Shown: positions 8,801 to 17,085, counted from the first letter of the stretch. The stretch: 64,000 nucleotides of DNA from Rubrivivax gelatinosus (GCF_016583785.1 NZ_NRRU01000001.1:1-64000); one strand, 5' to 3'. Made by a program: numbers and translations. Notes: generated by a model from the letters alone, not told the origin.

Positions 8801-9425
8801 AGGTCCACAGCCCCGAGAAGCGGCTCATCGCGATCGCATGCAGCCCCAGGTCCAGGATCTCCTGCACGCTCGCCGGGAAGAACACCGGCAGCCCGCAGGC
8901 CTTGAAGATGTGGTCGCTCTGGTGCGCCGCGGTCGAGCTCTTGGCGACGTGGTCGTCGCCGGCGATCGCGACGACGCCGCCGTGGCGCGCGGTGCCGGCC
9001 ATGTTGGCGTGTTTGAAGACGTCGGAGCAGCGGTCCACGCCCGGGCCCTTGCCGTACCAGAGGCCGAAGACGCCGTCGAACTGCTTGGCATCCGGGAACA
9101 GGTCCAGCTGCTGCGTGCCCCAGACCGCGGTCGCGCCCAGCTCCTCGTTGACGCCGGGCTGGAAGACGATGTGGTGGGCCGCCAGGTGCTTCTTGGCCGC
9201 CCACAGCGCCTGGTCGTAGCCGCCCAGCGGGCTGCCGCGGTAGCCGCTGATGAAGCCGGCGGTGTTCAGCCCCGCCTGCGCATCGCGCTGGCGCTGCAGC
9301 ATCGGCAGCCGCACCAAGGCCTGCACGCCGCTCATGAAGGCGCGGCCGGTTTCGAGGGCGTATTTGTCGTCGAGCGAAACGCTTTGCAGCGCCTGGCGGA
9401 TCGCGTCGGTCGGGGGTGCGTTCAT
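5847..9425 (-). CDS. Indolepyruvate ferredoxin oxidoreductase, fused subunits
   Basis: A very large (1192 residues) cytoplasmic 2-oxoacid:ferredoxin oxidoreductase with alpha, beta and gamma parts in one chain. It would oxidatively decarboxylate aryl pyruvates from amino-acid transamination to acyl-CoA. The N-terminal half binds thiamin diphosphate (FISGYRGSPLGGYDQ near 60; CSGCPHNTSTRVP; NLGDGTYFHSGILAVRQS). A cysteine-rich region around residues 660-720 carries iron-sulfur ligands (CEGCGDCSVQSNC, CNKDFSCVKGFCP). The gamma-type Rossmann part follows (GIVVAGIGGTGVITIGQLLG), then a long C-terminal domain typical of the fused family. ATG at 9425 with a GAGGAG ribosome-binding site. An Lrp/AsnC regulator is transcribed divergently 140 bp away and probably controls it. 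Confidence 0.93.
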   Translation of the reverse strand: MNAPPTDAIRQALQSVSLDDKYALETGRAFMSGVQALVRLPMLQRQRDAQAGLNTAGFISGYRGSPLGGYDQALWAAKKHLAAHHIVFQPGVNEELGATAVWGTQQLDLFPDAKQFDGVFGLWYGKGPGVDRCSDVFKHANMAGTARHGGVVAIAGDDHVAKSSTAAHQSDHIFKACGLPVFFPASVQEILDLGLHAIAMSRFSGLWTSMKTIQDIVESSTTVDLDPGRVNIVLPEDFAMPPGGLHIRWPDTPLEQEARLMDHKWYAALAYVRANRLNHDVVRGANDRFGIIASGKSWNDTRQALADLGLDDATCRTLGIRLHKVAVVWPLEATATRAFAEGLDEILVVEEKRQIIEYQLKEELYNWRADVRPNVLGKFDEPEGEDSGGEWSRPNPSENWLLRAKADLTPAIIARAIAKRLKKLGVPADVAARMDAWLAVVDRREHELAATGTDTGVRPPWFCSGCPHNTSTRVPEGSRALAGIGCHYMATWMDRSTTTFSQMGGEGVAWVGQAPFSKDGHVFANLGDGTYFHSGILAVRQSIAAGVNITYKLLYNDAVAMTGGQQVGERPEGHTVPQIVASLLSEGVRRLDVVSDEPQKYDGIALPPGVAVHHRDEFDRLQREFRGIPGTTVLVYDQTCATEKRRRRKRGKLAEPTKSVVINELVCEGCGDCSVQSNCLSVEPLETEFGRKRRINQNSCNKDFSCVKGFCPSFVTVEGGMLRKATPAGRPALDALPPLPEPELPPHDQAWGIVVAGIGGTGVITIGQLLGMAAHLEGKGVITQDAGGLAQKGGAAWSHVQIAASPQAIRTTKVDVAKADLVIACDAIVGASKTTLATMAGGRTYVALNTHGTPTASVMANPDWASPAGACEALLRSSVGADLVGAFDAEQAAERLLGETIYTNPLLLGYAWQQGRIPLSHAALMRAIELNGVQVQKNQAAFEWGRRCAHDLAAVRSLTQARQVIDIVRRPSLDELVARRVDFLTAYQNADYAANYRGFVERVREAERPLGSTRLAEAVARYLFKLMAYKDEYEVARLHVDPAFKARLAAMFEGEVKLVHHLAPPLLASRNERGELVKRRYGPWLHHVFPLLARLKVLRGTAFDPFGRHPERVIERRLITDYRADIEALLPQLDASRLALAVEIARLPEDIRGYGHVKERHLAAVRIRRDALLARWSEPASAPQGEPANSAR

Positions 9426-9565
9426 CGTGCGGCTCCTCGTGGCCGGGCGTGCCGAAGGGGTGCGAACCAGTTTAGGCAGCAGGGTTGGCCCTGTCTTTTC
9501 GGGTAATGCCGCGTCAGCGACGATTACGGCAATGCCATTTCGTCGGATGGCCTAATGGAGAAAGA

Positions 9566-10114
9566 ATGGCGCTCAAATCCGTCGGTTCAGGGAAAACCAC
9601 GAGTGGCGACGGCGAGCCGGCGGACGGTTCGCGCCAGGGGCTGGACCGGCACGACGTCGGCATCCTCGCGGCGCTGCAGCAGGACGCGCGCCTGTCCAAC
9701 GCCGAACTCGCGACCCGCATCGGGCTGTCGCCGGCGCCGACCTGGCGCCGCGTGCGCCGGCTCGAGCAGCAGGGCTACATCACCGGCTACCGCGCCGAGA
9801 TCGACCGCCGCCGCATCGGCCTGGGCGTGCTCGCCTTCGTGCGGGTCGACGCCGAACGCAACAACGCCGACGCGACGCAGGCGCTGGAGCAGGGCCTGCG
9901 CGCGCTGCCCGAGGTCGTGGCCTGCCACTACATCAGCGGCGCCGGCACTTTCGAGCTGCACGTCGTCGCCACCGACCTCGACGCCTTCTCGCGTTGGACC
10001 ATGCAGACGCTGTTCAAACTGCCCAACGTGAAGGACCTGCACACCAGCTTCTCCCTCGGCGAGGTCAAGGCAGGCGCCGCGCTGCCACTCACGCATCTGA
10101 TCGAAACGAGATGA
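9566..10114 (+). CDS. Lrp/AsnC family transcriptional regulator
   Basis: A 182-residue feast/famine regulator. The N-terminal helix-turn-helix spans about residues 28-75 (LDRHDVGILAALQQDARLSN, LATRIGLSPAPTWRRVRRLE), and the C-terminal RAM/ligand domain follows (GVLAFVRVDAERN, VVACHYISGAGTFELHVV). An extra polar N-terminal arm of about 25 residues precedes the helix-turn-helix. The ATG at 9566 has a GGAGAAAG site just upstream. It is divergent from the indolepyruvate oxidoreductase gene across a 140-bp gap, the classic layout for Lrp-type control of amino-acid catabolism. The effector is probably an aromatic amino acid or oxoacid (inference). Confidence 0.9.
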   Translation: MALKSVGSGKTTSGDGEPADGSRQGLDRHDVGILAALQQDARLSNAELATRIGLSPAPTWRRVRRLEQQGYITGYRAEIDRRRIGLGVLAFVRVDAERNNADATQALEQGLRALPEVVACHYISGAGTFELHVVATDLDAFSRWTMQTLFKLPNVKDLHTSFSLGEVKAGAALPLTHLIETR

Positions 10115-10154
10115 TGTTCCTCAAGTAAATATCAGATTAGCCGAAATCGGGCGA

Positions 10155-11276
10155 ATGACTGTATCGACGCGCCCCGGACCCGCGGAGCTGCTGCTGGGGA
10201 GCGACCCCCAGCGGCGCCTGCACACGCTGCTGACGCTGGTCGGCTGGCTGACCTGCTTCGTGATGGCGTGCGCGCAGCATGCGGCGGCCATGCTGGGCCT
10301 GGCGGACGAGGCCCACACCTCGCGGCTGGCGGTCTTCAGCCTGGTCGGCGCGACGCTGTTCTATCTGCTGATGCGCAGCGGCCTGGCGCCCCGGCTGGCC
10401 AGCGACGCCGCGCTGTCCTGGCTGCAGGCGAGCTGGGCGCTGGTGTCGATCTCCTGGGCCTATGCCGTGTCCGGGCCGGCGCGCGGCGCCGCCGTCGTGC
10501 TGCTGGTGCTGATGCCGCTGTTCGGCATCTTCACGCTGACACCGCGCCAGACGCGGCTGATGGCCCTGACCTCGTTCCTCGCGATCACCCTGGTGGTGGT
10601 GTGGAAGACGCAGAGCGAGCCGCTGCGTTATGACCCGCGTGTCGAGCTGATGCACCTGATCTTCGCCGCCATCGTGATGTCGGTGTCGACGGTGCTGGCG
10701 ACGCTGATCGGGCGGCTGAAGCGCCAAAGCCAGCGCGAGCGCGCCGAACTCGCCTCGGCACTCGAACGCATCCAGGCGCTGGCCACCAAGGATGAACTCA
10801 CCGGCCTGACCAACCGCCGCGCCGCCGGCGAGCAGCTGCGGCGCGCGGCGCGCGACCCCGGTGCGCCGCTGTGCGTCGCGATGATCGACCTCGACCGCTT
10901 CAAGCAGGTCAACGACAGCCGCGGCCACGCCGTCGGCGACGAGGTGCTGCGCCACTTCGCCCGTGTCGCGCGCGAGACCGTGCGCGCCGAGGACATGCTG
11001 GCGCGCTGGGGCGGCGAGGAGTTCCTGCTGCTGATGCCGGCGACGACGCCCGAGCAGGCGCTGGCGGTGCTGGCGCGGCTGCGTGCACGGCTGCACGCGG
11101 CGCCGCTGGCAGCCGCGGGCCCCGGCTACGTCGTCACCTTCTCCGCCGGCATCGCCGCCTGCGGCGACGCGGCCGATGCCGACCTGGACGCAGCGATCGC
11201 GCGCGCCGACGCCGCGATGTACCGCGCCAAACACGAAGGCCGCGACCGCGCGCTGCTGGAGCCCGCGCCGGCCTGA
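10155..11276 (+). CDS. Membrane-anchored diguanylate cyclase (GGEEF, I-site present)
   Basis: Makes cyclic di-GMP from two GTP. The 373-residue protein has a hydrophobic N-terminal half with about five to six helices (residues ~25-185), a short helical linker (RERAELASALERIQALATKD), then a GGDEF domain. The domain looks fully active: DELTGLTNRR, IDLDRFKQVNDSRGHAVGDE, and GGEEF in RWGGEEFLLL. An RAED inhibitory I-site sits five residues before GGEEF, so product inhibition is expected. The N-terminal sensor resembles no named domain I recognise. A shorter, degenerate paralogue follows 73 bp downstream. Confidence 0.92.
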   Translation: MTVSTRPGPAELLLGSDPQRRLHTLLTLVGWLTCFVMACAQHAAAMLGLADEAHTSRLAVFSLVGATLFYLLMRSGLAPRLASDAALSWLQASWALVSISWAYAVSGPARGAAVVLLVLMPLFGIFTLTPRQTRLMALTSFLAITLVVVWKTQSEPLRYDPRVELMHLIFAAIVMSVSTVLATLIGRLKRQSQRERAELASALERIQALATKDELTGLTNRRAAGEQLRRAARDPGAPLCVAMIDLDRFKQVNDSRGHAVGDEVLRHFARVARETVRAEDMLARWGGEEFLLLMPATTPEQALAVLARLRARLHAAPLAAAGPGYVVTFSAGIAACGDAADADLDAAIARADAAMYRAKHEGRDRALLEPAPA

Positions 11277-11349
11277 TCCGCGGCGGCGCTGGCGGCGCCC
11301 GAGTGCGATACCCTCGCGGGCTTGAGCCCTGTGGAGGACCCCGAGGCCG

Positions 11350-12441
11350 ATGCGCCTGCTCGATCTGCTGCTGACTCCGGACCCGGTTCGACGGGTGCGG
11401 CTGCTGCAATCGCTGCTCGCGATGTCGACGATGTGCGCCGGCATCGGCGCGATGCACTACTTCGTCTGGATCGGTGCCGCGTCGCGCAGCGGCGTCGCGA
11501 TCTGGACCGCGGTCGCCTTCGCCGGCATGGCGGCGATCTACGGCGCGATGCGCAGCGGCTGGAGCGAGCGCCTGGCCGACCCGACGCTGTCGGTCGTGCA
11601 GATGGACTTCGCGATCGCCTGCAGCGCCGCCGCCTACGCGCTGCTCGGCCCCGGCCGCGGCGGCGTCTTCCCGGTCGTGATGGTGGTGCTGATGTACGGC
11701 ATGTTCCGCTCGACGATGCGGCAGATGGCCGGCGTCTGCGTCTTCGGCGTCGTCGTGCTCGGCATGACGATGGCGGTGATGGCCGGGCTTGACCCGGTGC
11801 GTTACCCGCCGGCGATCGAACTCGGCCACTTCCTGATGGTCGCGACGATGATGCCGGCGGCTTCCATCCTCGCCGCGCGCCTGGCGCGGCTGCGTGAACG
11901 CTCGAGCCTGCAGCGCGCCGAACTGAGCGCCGCGCTCGAACGCATCCGCCAGCTCGCCACGCGCGACGAACTCACCGGGCTGATCAACCGCCGCCACATG
12001 GTCGAGTTGATGGAGCAGGAGCACCAGCGCTGCATCCGCTCGGGCCACACCTTCTGCGTCGCGCTGCTCGAGGTCGACGACTTCGGCACGCACGCGGAGG
12101 CGCTCGGCGCCGACGGCGACATCCGGCTGCTGCGCGGCGTCGCGCAGGAGGCGGCGCACCGGGTGCGTGTCGCCGACGTGCTCGCCTACTGGGACGCTGC
12201 CCGTTTCCTGCTGCTGATGTCCGACACCCGCGCCGCGCTCGCGCGCGCCGGCCTGGACCGCCTGCGCGAGGCCGTCGCTGGCGTGCCGGTGCTGCGCGAG
12301 GCCGAGGCGCTGCGCATCACGCTGTCGGCGGGGATGGCCGAACACCACGCCGGCGAGACCGTCGAGCAGACCGTGGCGCGCGCCGAGCAGGCGCTGCAGG
12401 ACGCTTTGCGCCAGGGCGAGAGCCGGGTGGTCGTCGCGTGA
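11350..12441 (+). CDS. Degenerate membrane GGDEF protein (active site lost, I-site kept)
   Basis: A 363-residue paralogue of the gene upstream with the same plan: membrane-embedded N-terminal half, linker (LQRAELSAALERIRQLATRD), and GGDEF-type domain starting DELTGLINRR. The catalytic features are gone. The GGEEF loop reads WDAARF, the metal-binding aspartate of the IDLD motif is Glu (LLEVDDF), and the Asn/His substrate contacts are replaced (GTHAEALGADGD). The RxxD I-site is intact as RVAD, five residues before the former GG. This pattern fits a c-di-GMP receptor or a regulator of the neighbouring cyclase rather than an enzyme; that is inference. It overlaps the next gene by 4 bp. Confidence 0.88.
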   Translation: MRLLDLLLTPDPVRRVRLLQSLLAMSTMCAGIGAMHYFVWIGAASRSGVAIWTAVAFAGMAAIYGAMRSGWSERLADPTLSVVQMDFAIACSAAAYALLGPGRGGVFPVVMVVLMYGMFRSTMRQMAGVCVFGVVVLGMTMAVMAGLDPVRYPPAIELGHFLMVATMMPAASILAARLARLRERSSLQRAELSAALERIRQLATRDELTGLINRRHMVELMEQEHQRCIRSGHTFCVALLEVDDFGTHAEALGADGDIRLLRGVAQEAAHRVRVADVLAYWDAARFLLLMSDTRAALARAGLDRLREAVAGVPVLREAEALRITLSAGMAEHHAGETVEQTVARAEQALQDALRQGESRVVVA

Positions 12442-13352
12442 CGGCGCCGGCCGCGGGGTCCGGCGGCGCGGCGCTGCCGGCGCGCCATCTGCTGCTCGCG
12501 CTGGCGGTGGTCGCGGTCTGGGGCACCAACTTCGTCGTCATCAAGCTGGCGCTGGCGACGCTGCCGCCGCTGCTGTTCGCGGTGCTGCGTTTCGCCTTCG
12601 TGCTGCTGCCGGCAGCGCTGTTCATCCGCCGGCCGCCGGTGCCCTGGCGCCATCTGGCGGCCTACGGCGTGCTGATCGGCGCCGGCCAGTTCGGCCTGCT
12701 CTACGTCGCGATGCGTGGCCACATCGCGCCCGGGCTCGCGTCGCTGGTGATCCAGACCCAGGTCTTCTTCACGATCGCACTGGCGATCGTGCTCGCCGGC
12801 GAACGTGTGCGCCTGTTCCAGTGGGGCGCGCTGGCGCTGGCGGTGTCCGGCATCGCCGTCATCGCCTGGCACACCGACGCCCAGACGACGCCGCTGGGGC
12901 TGGCGCTGGTGCTCTGCGCCGCGGCGTCCTGGGCCGGCGGCAACCTGGTGGCGCGCCACAGCGGCAAGGTCGACATGCTGGGTTACGTCGTCTGGTCCAG
13001 CCTGTTCGCGCTGCCGCCGCTGGCGCTGCTGTCGCTGCTGCTGGAAGGGCCGCAGCAGATCGTGCAGGCGCTGGCCGCGGCCGACGCCGGCGCCTGGGCG
13101 GCGGTGCTGTGGCAGTCGGTGGGCAACTCGCTCTTCGGCTACGCCGCCTGGGGCTGGCTGCTGGCGCGCCACCCGGCGGCCACCATCGTGCCGCTGGCGC
13201 TGCTGGTGCCGGTGTTCGGCATGGGTGCGTCGGCGCTGATGCTGGCCGAGCCGCTGCCGGCCTGGAAACTCGGCGCCGCGGCGCTGGTGATGGCCGGGCT
13301 GGCGCTGAACCTGCTGTGGCCGCGGCTGCGCGAACGGCTGGCGGCGCGCTGA
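12438..13352 (+). CDS. eamA: EamA/DMT family exporter (EamA/YdeD-like)
   Basis: A ten-helix drug/metabolite transporter of 304 residues with two EamA repeats. The overall sequence follows E. coli EamA (YdeD, an O-acetylserine/cysteine exporter) closely: VVAVWGTNFVVIKLAL, PPLLFAVLRFAFVLLPA, GLASLVIQTQVFFTIALAI, ASWAGGNLVARH and PLALLVPVFGMGASAL. Export of cysteine-pathway metabolites is therefore likely, though DMT specificities are hard to read from sequence. The GTG start at 12438 overlaps the stop of the degenerate GGDEF gene (GTGA), so the two are translationally coupled. It converges on mltA with a 1-bp gap. Confidence 0.85.
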   Translation: MTAPAAGSGGAALPARHLLLALAVVAVWGTNFVVIKLALATLPPLLFAVLRFAFVLLPAALFIRRPPVPWRHLAAYGVLIGAGQFGLLYVAMRGHIAPGLASLVIQTQVFFTIALAIVLAGERVRLFQWGALALAVSGIAVIAWHTDAQTTPLGLALVLCAAASWAGGNLVARHSGKVDMLGYVVWSSLFALPPLALLSLLLEGPQQIVQALAAADAGAWAAVLWQSVGNSLFGYAAWGWLLARHPAATIVPLALLVPVFGMGASALMLAEPLPAWKLGAAALVMAGLALNLLWPRLRERLAAR

Positions 13353-13353
13353 T

Positions 13354-14520
13354 TCAGTTGGGCCGCACGCCGCGCGGCCATAGCGCCCAGAGCCGCAGCG
13401 GCTGCTTCATGCGGCCGGCCTGGGCCTCGGCGTCGGCGCCCCAGCCCCAGAAGTAGTCGGCACGCACCGCGCCGACGATGGCGCTGCCGGTGTCCTGGGC
13501 CATCACCAGCCGGCGCAGCGGCGTCGCCGACAGCGGCTCGGTGGTGTCCAGCCACACCGGCGTGCCGTAGGGGATGCTGGCGGCGTCGACCGCGATCGAA
13601 CGCCCCGGCAGCAGCGGCACGCCTTGCGCGCCGCGCGGGCCGACCGTGGGGTCGGGCAGCGGCTCCTCGCGGAAGAAGACGACACGCGGGTTCGCCCAGA
13701 GCAGCTCCTGCACCCGCTGCGGGTAACGCCGCGCCCAGGCGCGGATCGCCGGCCACGAGGCCGTCTCCAGCGTCAGCTCGCCGCGTTCGACGAGCCAGCG
13801 CCCGACCGACTTGTAGGGCTGCTCGTTGTGGCCGGCAAAGGCCAGGCGCACCAGGCGGCGGCTGCCGTCGGCTTCGTCGACCAGCAGCCGGCCCGAGCCC
13901 TGCACCTGCAGCAGCAGCGCGTCCAGCGGGTCGGCGACCCAGGCGATCTCGCGCCCGCGCAGTGCCGCCTTGGCCGCCGGCAGCGTGTCCAGTTGCTGGC
14001 GCGTCCAGCCCGGGCGTGGCATCGCCGCCGCCGACGGTGGGGCGTACAGCGGCACGCGGAACTCGCCGCGCGGCTGGCGCGTGGCCTGCACCAGCGGCTC
14101 GAAGTAGCCGGTGGCCAGGCCCTCGGGCTGGCCGTCCAGCGACTCGACGCGCCAGGGCTGCAGCCAGCGTGCGAGCCAGGCGCGCGCGGCGCCGTCGTCG
14201 GCGGGTGGTTCCAGCTGCGCGCGCGCGCAGAGCTCGGCCCAGCCCGCTGCCGGCCGGCCGCAGCTGGCGCGCAGCGCGGGCCAGACCTCGGCGACACGGT
14301 CTTCGTTCCAGCCGGGCAGTTCGGACCAGTCGACCGCGACCCAGCGCGAACGGCTGCGTTCGATACCGGCTGGCGGCGTGGCCACGGCCGGCGCCGGGGG
14401 GACGATCTCGACGGGGGCGGGCCGCTCGGGCGGCAGCGGCACCGAGCTGCAGGCGGCGAGCGCGGCGGCCGCGAACCCGGCCGCCAACCGGCCGCGTCGC
14501 GGCGCAAGAATCCAGGGCAT
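13354..14520 (-). CDS. mltA: Membrane-bound lytic murein transglycosylase A
   Basis: Outer-membrane lipoprotein that cleaves peptidoglycan glycan strands to 1,6-anhydromuropeptides. The 388-residue protein starts at the ATG at 14520 with a lipoprotein signal (AAALAACSS lipobox, Cys near residue 24). The MltA double-psi barrel follows (LATGYFEPLV, VPLYAPP), with the C-terminal 3D-type segment VMAQDTGSAIVGAVRADYFW and GWGADAEAQAGRMKQP, which contains the catalytic-site Asp of MltA. Length is normal for the family. Its start region overlaps that of a tiny divergent ORF. Confidence 0.93.
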   Translation of the reverse strand: MPWILAPRRGRLAAGFAAAALAACSSVPLPPERPAPVEIVPPAPAVATPPAGIERSRSRWVAVDWSELPGWNEDRVAEVWPALRASCGRPAAGWAELCARAQLEPPADDGAARAWLARWLQPWRVESLDGQPEGLATGYFEPLVQATRQPRGEFRVPLYAPPSAAAMPRPGWTRQQLDTLPAAKAALRGREIAWVADPLDALLLQVQGSGRLLVDEADGSRRLVRLAFAGHNEQPYKSVGRWLVERGELTLETASWPAIRAWARRYPQRVQELLWANPRVVFFREEPLPDPTVGPRGAQGVPLLPGRSIAVDAASIPYGTPVWLDTTEPLSATPLRRLVMAQDTGSAIVGAVRADYFWGWGADAEAQAGRMKQPLRLWALWPRGVRPN

Positions 14521-14632
14521 GTGGCTGATTGTGCTGGAGGCGCTCGCGGCGCTGGCGCTGCTGGTCTGGATCGTCTGGTGGGTCATGTTCGCCGGGCGCC
14601 GCCGGGGCGAACGCCGCGACGACGAGGGTTGA
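14519..14632 (+). CDS. Tiny single-span membrane protein (37 aa), unknown function
   Basis: A 37-residue ORF starts at the ATG at 14519 and overlaps the mltA start codon on the opposite strand. The product has one long hydrophobic helix (LIVLEALAALALLVWIVWWV) followed by a basic tail (RRRGERRDDEG), a normal inner-membrane small-protein layout with the positive end inside. There is no strong ribosome-binding site. I do not recognise a family. It is supported by coding-like composition, position and topology only. Confidence 0.45.
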   Translation: MWLIVLEALAALALLVWIVWWVMFAGRRRGERRDDEG

Positions 14633-14659
14633 TCCAGCCTGCGGCGGCCACCGGCTGAT

Positions 14660-14719
14660 GGAACTCCTTCGTCGCTGACGGTGTCTGTCACCGGGAGCGA
14701 AGAAGACGGAGGAGGTTCC
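14660..14719 (+). promoter_or_regulatory. Hairpin sequestering the antiporter ribosome-binding site
   Basis: Bases 14660-14673 pair with 14705-14719: 14 consecutive pairs, one of them G-U, with a single bulged G at 14714. The GGAGGAGG Shine-Dalgarno (14708-14715) lies wholly in the right arm, which ends at the base before the ATG at 14720. The loop can form smaller stems (TGAC 14676-14679 with GTCA 14687-14690). If folded, the mRNA would block initiation of the antiporter. The trigger (ion, pH, temperature, protein) is unknown and no named riboswitch class is recognised. Confidence 0.55.
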
Positions 14720-15967
14720 ATGCTCGCTGAAGTGGCAGGTTATCTGCAGATCGAGCCCTGGCCGCTCGAGCCGCAGGTGCCGTTCTGGGGCGCGCTCGCG
14801 CTCGTCGCCGGCGCCTTGCTGGGCGAAGCGGTGCGGCGGCTGTTCGGCGTGCCGCGCATCGTCGGCTACAGCGCCGTGGGCTTGCTGATCGGCCTGGCCG
14901 GATGGGGCGGCGGCGTGCTGCACGGCCCGGCGCGGCTGGTCGTCGACCTGGCGCTGGCGCTGCTGCTGTTCGAACTCGGCAGCCGCGTGCGCCTGCGCTG
15001 GCTGCAGGCCAACCCGGCGCTGCTGGCCACCAGTGCGCTCGAAGCCTTCGCCAGTCTGGCGGCGATCTATCTCGTGCTGCGCTGGGCCGGGCAGCCGGTC
15101 AACGTGGCGCTCGCCTGCGCGACGCTGGGCACCTGCGCTTCGGGCGCGGTGATCTCGCGTGTCGCCAGCGAGCTGAAGTCGGCCGGCCAGGTGACCGAAC
15201 GCATGATCGTGCTGACGGCGCTGAACACGCTGCTGGCGGTGCTGGCGCACAAGCTCGTCATCGGCTGGCTGCACCTGGACGTGGGTGGGGACTGGGTGCG
15301 CGCGGTGTCGCAGCCGCTGTGGGCTTTCGGCGGCTCGGTGCTGCTGGCGGCGCTGCTGTCGCGGCTGGTGGCCTGGGTCGCGCGCCGGCTCGAGCTGCGC
15401 GACGAAAACGCCGTGCTGCTGCTGCTGGGCATGGTGGTGCTGGCGCTGATGATCGCCCAGCTCGCCAACCTGTCGACGCTGCTGGTGCCGCTGCTGGCCG
15501 GGGTGCTGCTGCGCAACTCGACCGAACGGCCCTGGGTCTGGCCGCGCCACTTCGGCACCGCCGGCGGCGTGCTGGTGCTGATGCTCTTCGTCGTCGTCGG
15601 CAGCGTCGTCACGCTGGACGCGCTGCTGGTCGGCGGCGGGCTGGCGATCGTGCTGCTGATCGCACGCGCCGCGGCCAAGACGGCCTCGGTGTTCGCTTTC
15701 GCGCGCTGGAGCGGCATCGGCTGGCGCCAGGCCGCGGGCCTGTCGCTGGCGCTGACGCCGCTGTCGGGCACGGTGCTGGTGCTGCTGACCGACCTGCAGC
15801 TGACGCACCCCGGCTTCGCGCCGCAGGTGGTGCCGATCGTGCTGTCGGCGATCGCCTTCATGGAGGTACTGGGGCCGCTGGCGGTGCAGTGGGGGCTGCG
15901 GCTGGCGGGTGAACACCGGCCCGAGCCGACCTGGCGTGCGGCGGCGACGACGGGAGCGGCGGCATGA
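14720..15967 (+). CDS. Cation:proton antiporter (CPA2/Kef-like)
   Basis: A 415-residue inner-membrane transporter of the monovalent cation:proton antiporter-2 type, with about 12 helices and no C-terminal TrkA-N nucleotide-binding domain. Characteristic stretches are [47 protein letters not shown] and [14 protein letters not shown]. It probably exchanges K+ or Na+ for H+. The ATG at 14720 directly follows a strong GGAGGAGG site that is buried in a hairpin. The stop overlaps the start of the YbdK-type ligase (ATGA), so the two are coupled. KefB/KefC antiporters respond to glutathione, and the next gene is a glutamate-cysteine-ligase-like protein; the link is suggestive only. Confidence 0.87.
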   Translation: MLAEVAGYLQIEPWPLEPQVPFWGALALVAGALLGEAVRRLFGVPRIVGYSAVGLLIGLAGWGGGVLHGPARLVVDLALALLLFELGSRVRLRWLQANPALLATSALEAFASLAAIYLVLRWAGQPVNVALACATLGTCASGAVISRVASELKSAGQVTERMIVLTALNTLLAVLAHKLVIGWLHLDVGGDWVRAVSQPLWAFGGSVLLAALLSRLVAWVARRLELRDENAVLLLLGMVVLALMIAQLANLSTLLVPLLAGVLLRNSTERPWVWPRHFGTAGGVLVLMLFVVVGSVVTLDALLVGGGLAIVLLIARAAAKTASVFAFARWSGIGWRQAAGLSLALTPLSGTVLVLLTDLQLTHPGFAPQVVPIVLSAIAFMEVLGPLAVQWGLRLAGEHRPEPTWRAAATTGAAA

Positions 15968-17085
15968 GCCTGGAAAAGTTCTCCGATTCGCGCCCGCTGA
16001 CGCTGGGTGTCGAGCTCGAGCTGCAGATCGTCTCGACGCACGACTACGACCTGACGCCGGCCGCCGCCGACCTGCTGCGTGTGCTCGGCAAACACAAGCT
16101 GCCGGGCTCGGTGGTGCCCGAGATCACCGACAGCATGATCGAGCTGTCCACCGGCATCTGCGAGGACCACGCCGACGCGCTGGCGCAGCTGACCGAGATC
16201 CGCGACGCGCTCGTCGGCGCCGCCGACAAGCTGGGCGTGGCGCTGTCCGGCGGCGGCACGCACCCGTTCCAGGACTGGAGCCAGCGCCGCATCTTCGACA
16301 AGCCGCGCTTCAAGCAGATCAGCGAGCTCTACGGCTACCTGTCCAAGCAGTTCACGATCTTCGGCCAGCACGTGCACGTCGGTTGTTCGACGGCCGACGA
16401 GGCGCTGGTGCTGCTGCACGGGCTGGGGCGCTACATCCCGCACCTGATCGCGCTGTCGGCCTCGTCGCCCTTCGTCCAGGGCACCGACACCGCCTTCCAC
16501 TCGGCGCGGCTGAACTCGGTGTTCGCGTTCCCGCTGTCGGGGCGCGCGCCCTTCGTGCTGACCTGGGAAGACTTCGGCGTCTTCTTCGCCAAGATGACGC
16601 GCACCGGCGTCGTCAAGAGCATGAAGGACTTCTACTGGGACATCCGGCCCAAGCCCGAGTTCGGCACGATCGAGGTGCGCGTGCTCGACACCCCGCTGAC
16701 GATCGAGAAGGCGGCGGCGATGGCCGGGCTGATCCAGTGCCTGGCGCGCTGGCTGCGCATCGAGCGCCCGTTCCAGCCGGCCGAGGACGACTACCTGCCC
16801 TATACCTTCAACCGTTTCCAGGCGTGCCGCTTCGGGCTGGACGCGCTCTACGTCGACCCCGGCAGCGGCGAGCATCGCCCGCTGCGCGAGGACCTGCAGG
16901 CGCTGTTCGGGCGGCTGGAGCCGCACGCGACCGACCTGCGCGCCGAGGGCGCGCTGCAATACCTGCGGCGCGAACTGGCCGGCCACGGCAACGACGCGAG
17001 CTGGATCCGGGCGACCCAGGGGCGCGAACACCTGCTCAACGAAGTGGTGCGCCGGCAGACGCTGCGCTGGGCCGGGCGCGGCTGA
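15964..17085 (+). CDS. YbdK family carboxylate-amine ligase (glutamate-cysteine ligase 2-like)
   Basis: An ATP-grasp-related GCS2 family enzyme of 373 residues joining an amino acid carboxylate to an amine. Family signatures are [12 protein letters not shown] at the N-terminus, [33 protein letters not shown] and [16 protein letters not shown]. coli YbdK has weak glutamate-cysteine ligase activity in vitro, and its physiological product is unsettled, so I do not assign glutathione synthesis. The start overlaps the antiporter stop. A stem-loop (GGCGC/GCGCC plus GAAG/CTTC) near 17117-17146 may be its terminator. Confidence 0.9.
   Translation: MSLEKFSDSRPLTLGVELELQIVSTHDYDLTPAAADLLRVLGKHKLPGSVVPEITDSMIELSTGICEDHADALAQLTEIRDALVGAADKLGVALSGGGTHPFQDWSQRRIFDKPRFKQISELYGYLSKQFTIFGQHVHVGCSTADEALVLLHGLGRYIPHLIALSASSPFVQGTDTAFHSARLNSVFAFPLSGRAPFVLTWEDFGVFFAKMTRTGVVKSMKDFYWDIRPKPEFGTIEVRVLDTPLTIEKAAAMAGLIQCLARWLRIERPFQPAEDDYLPYTFNRFQACRFGLDALYVDPGSGEHRPLREDLQALFGRLEPHATDLRAEGALQYLRRELAGHGNDASWIRATQGREHLLNEVVRRQTLRWAGRG

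Noticed and set aside
5484-9506. 1340-codon plus-strand open frame opposite the indolepyruvate oxidoreductase
   Set aside because: Mirror frame of a strongly conserved gene; no signal, domain or ribosome-binding site.
9480-9565. Upstream in-frame start for the Lrp gene at 9485
   Set aside because: The extra residues are not Lrp-like, and the ATG at 9566 has a clear ribosome-binding site.
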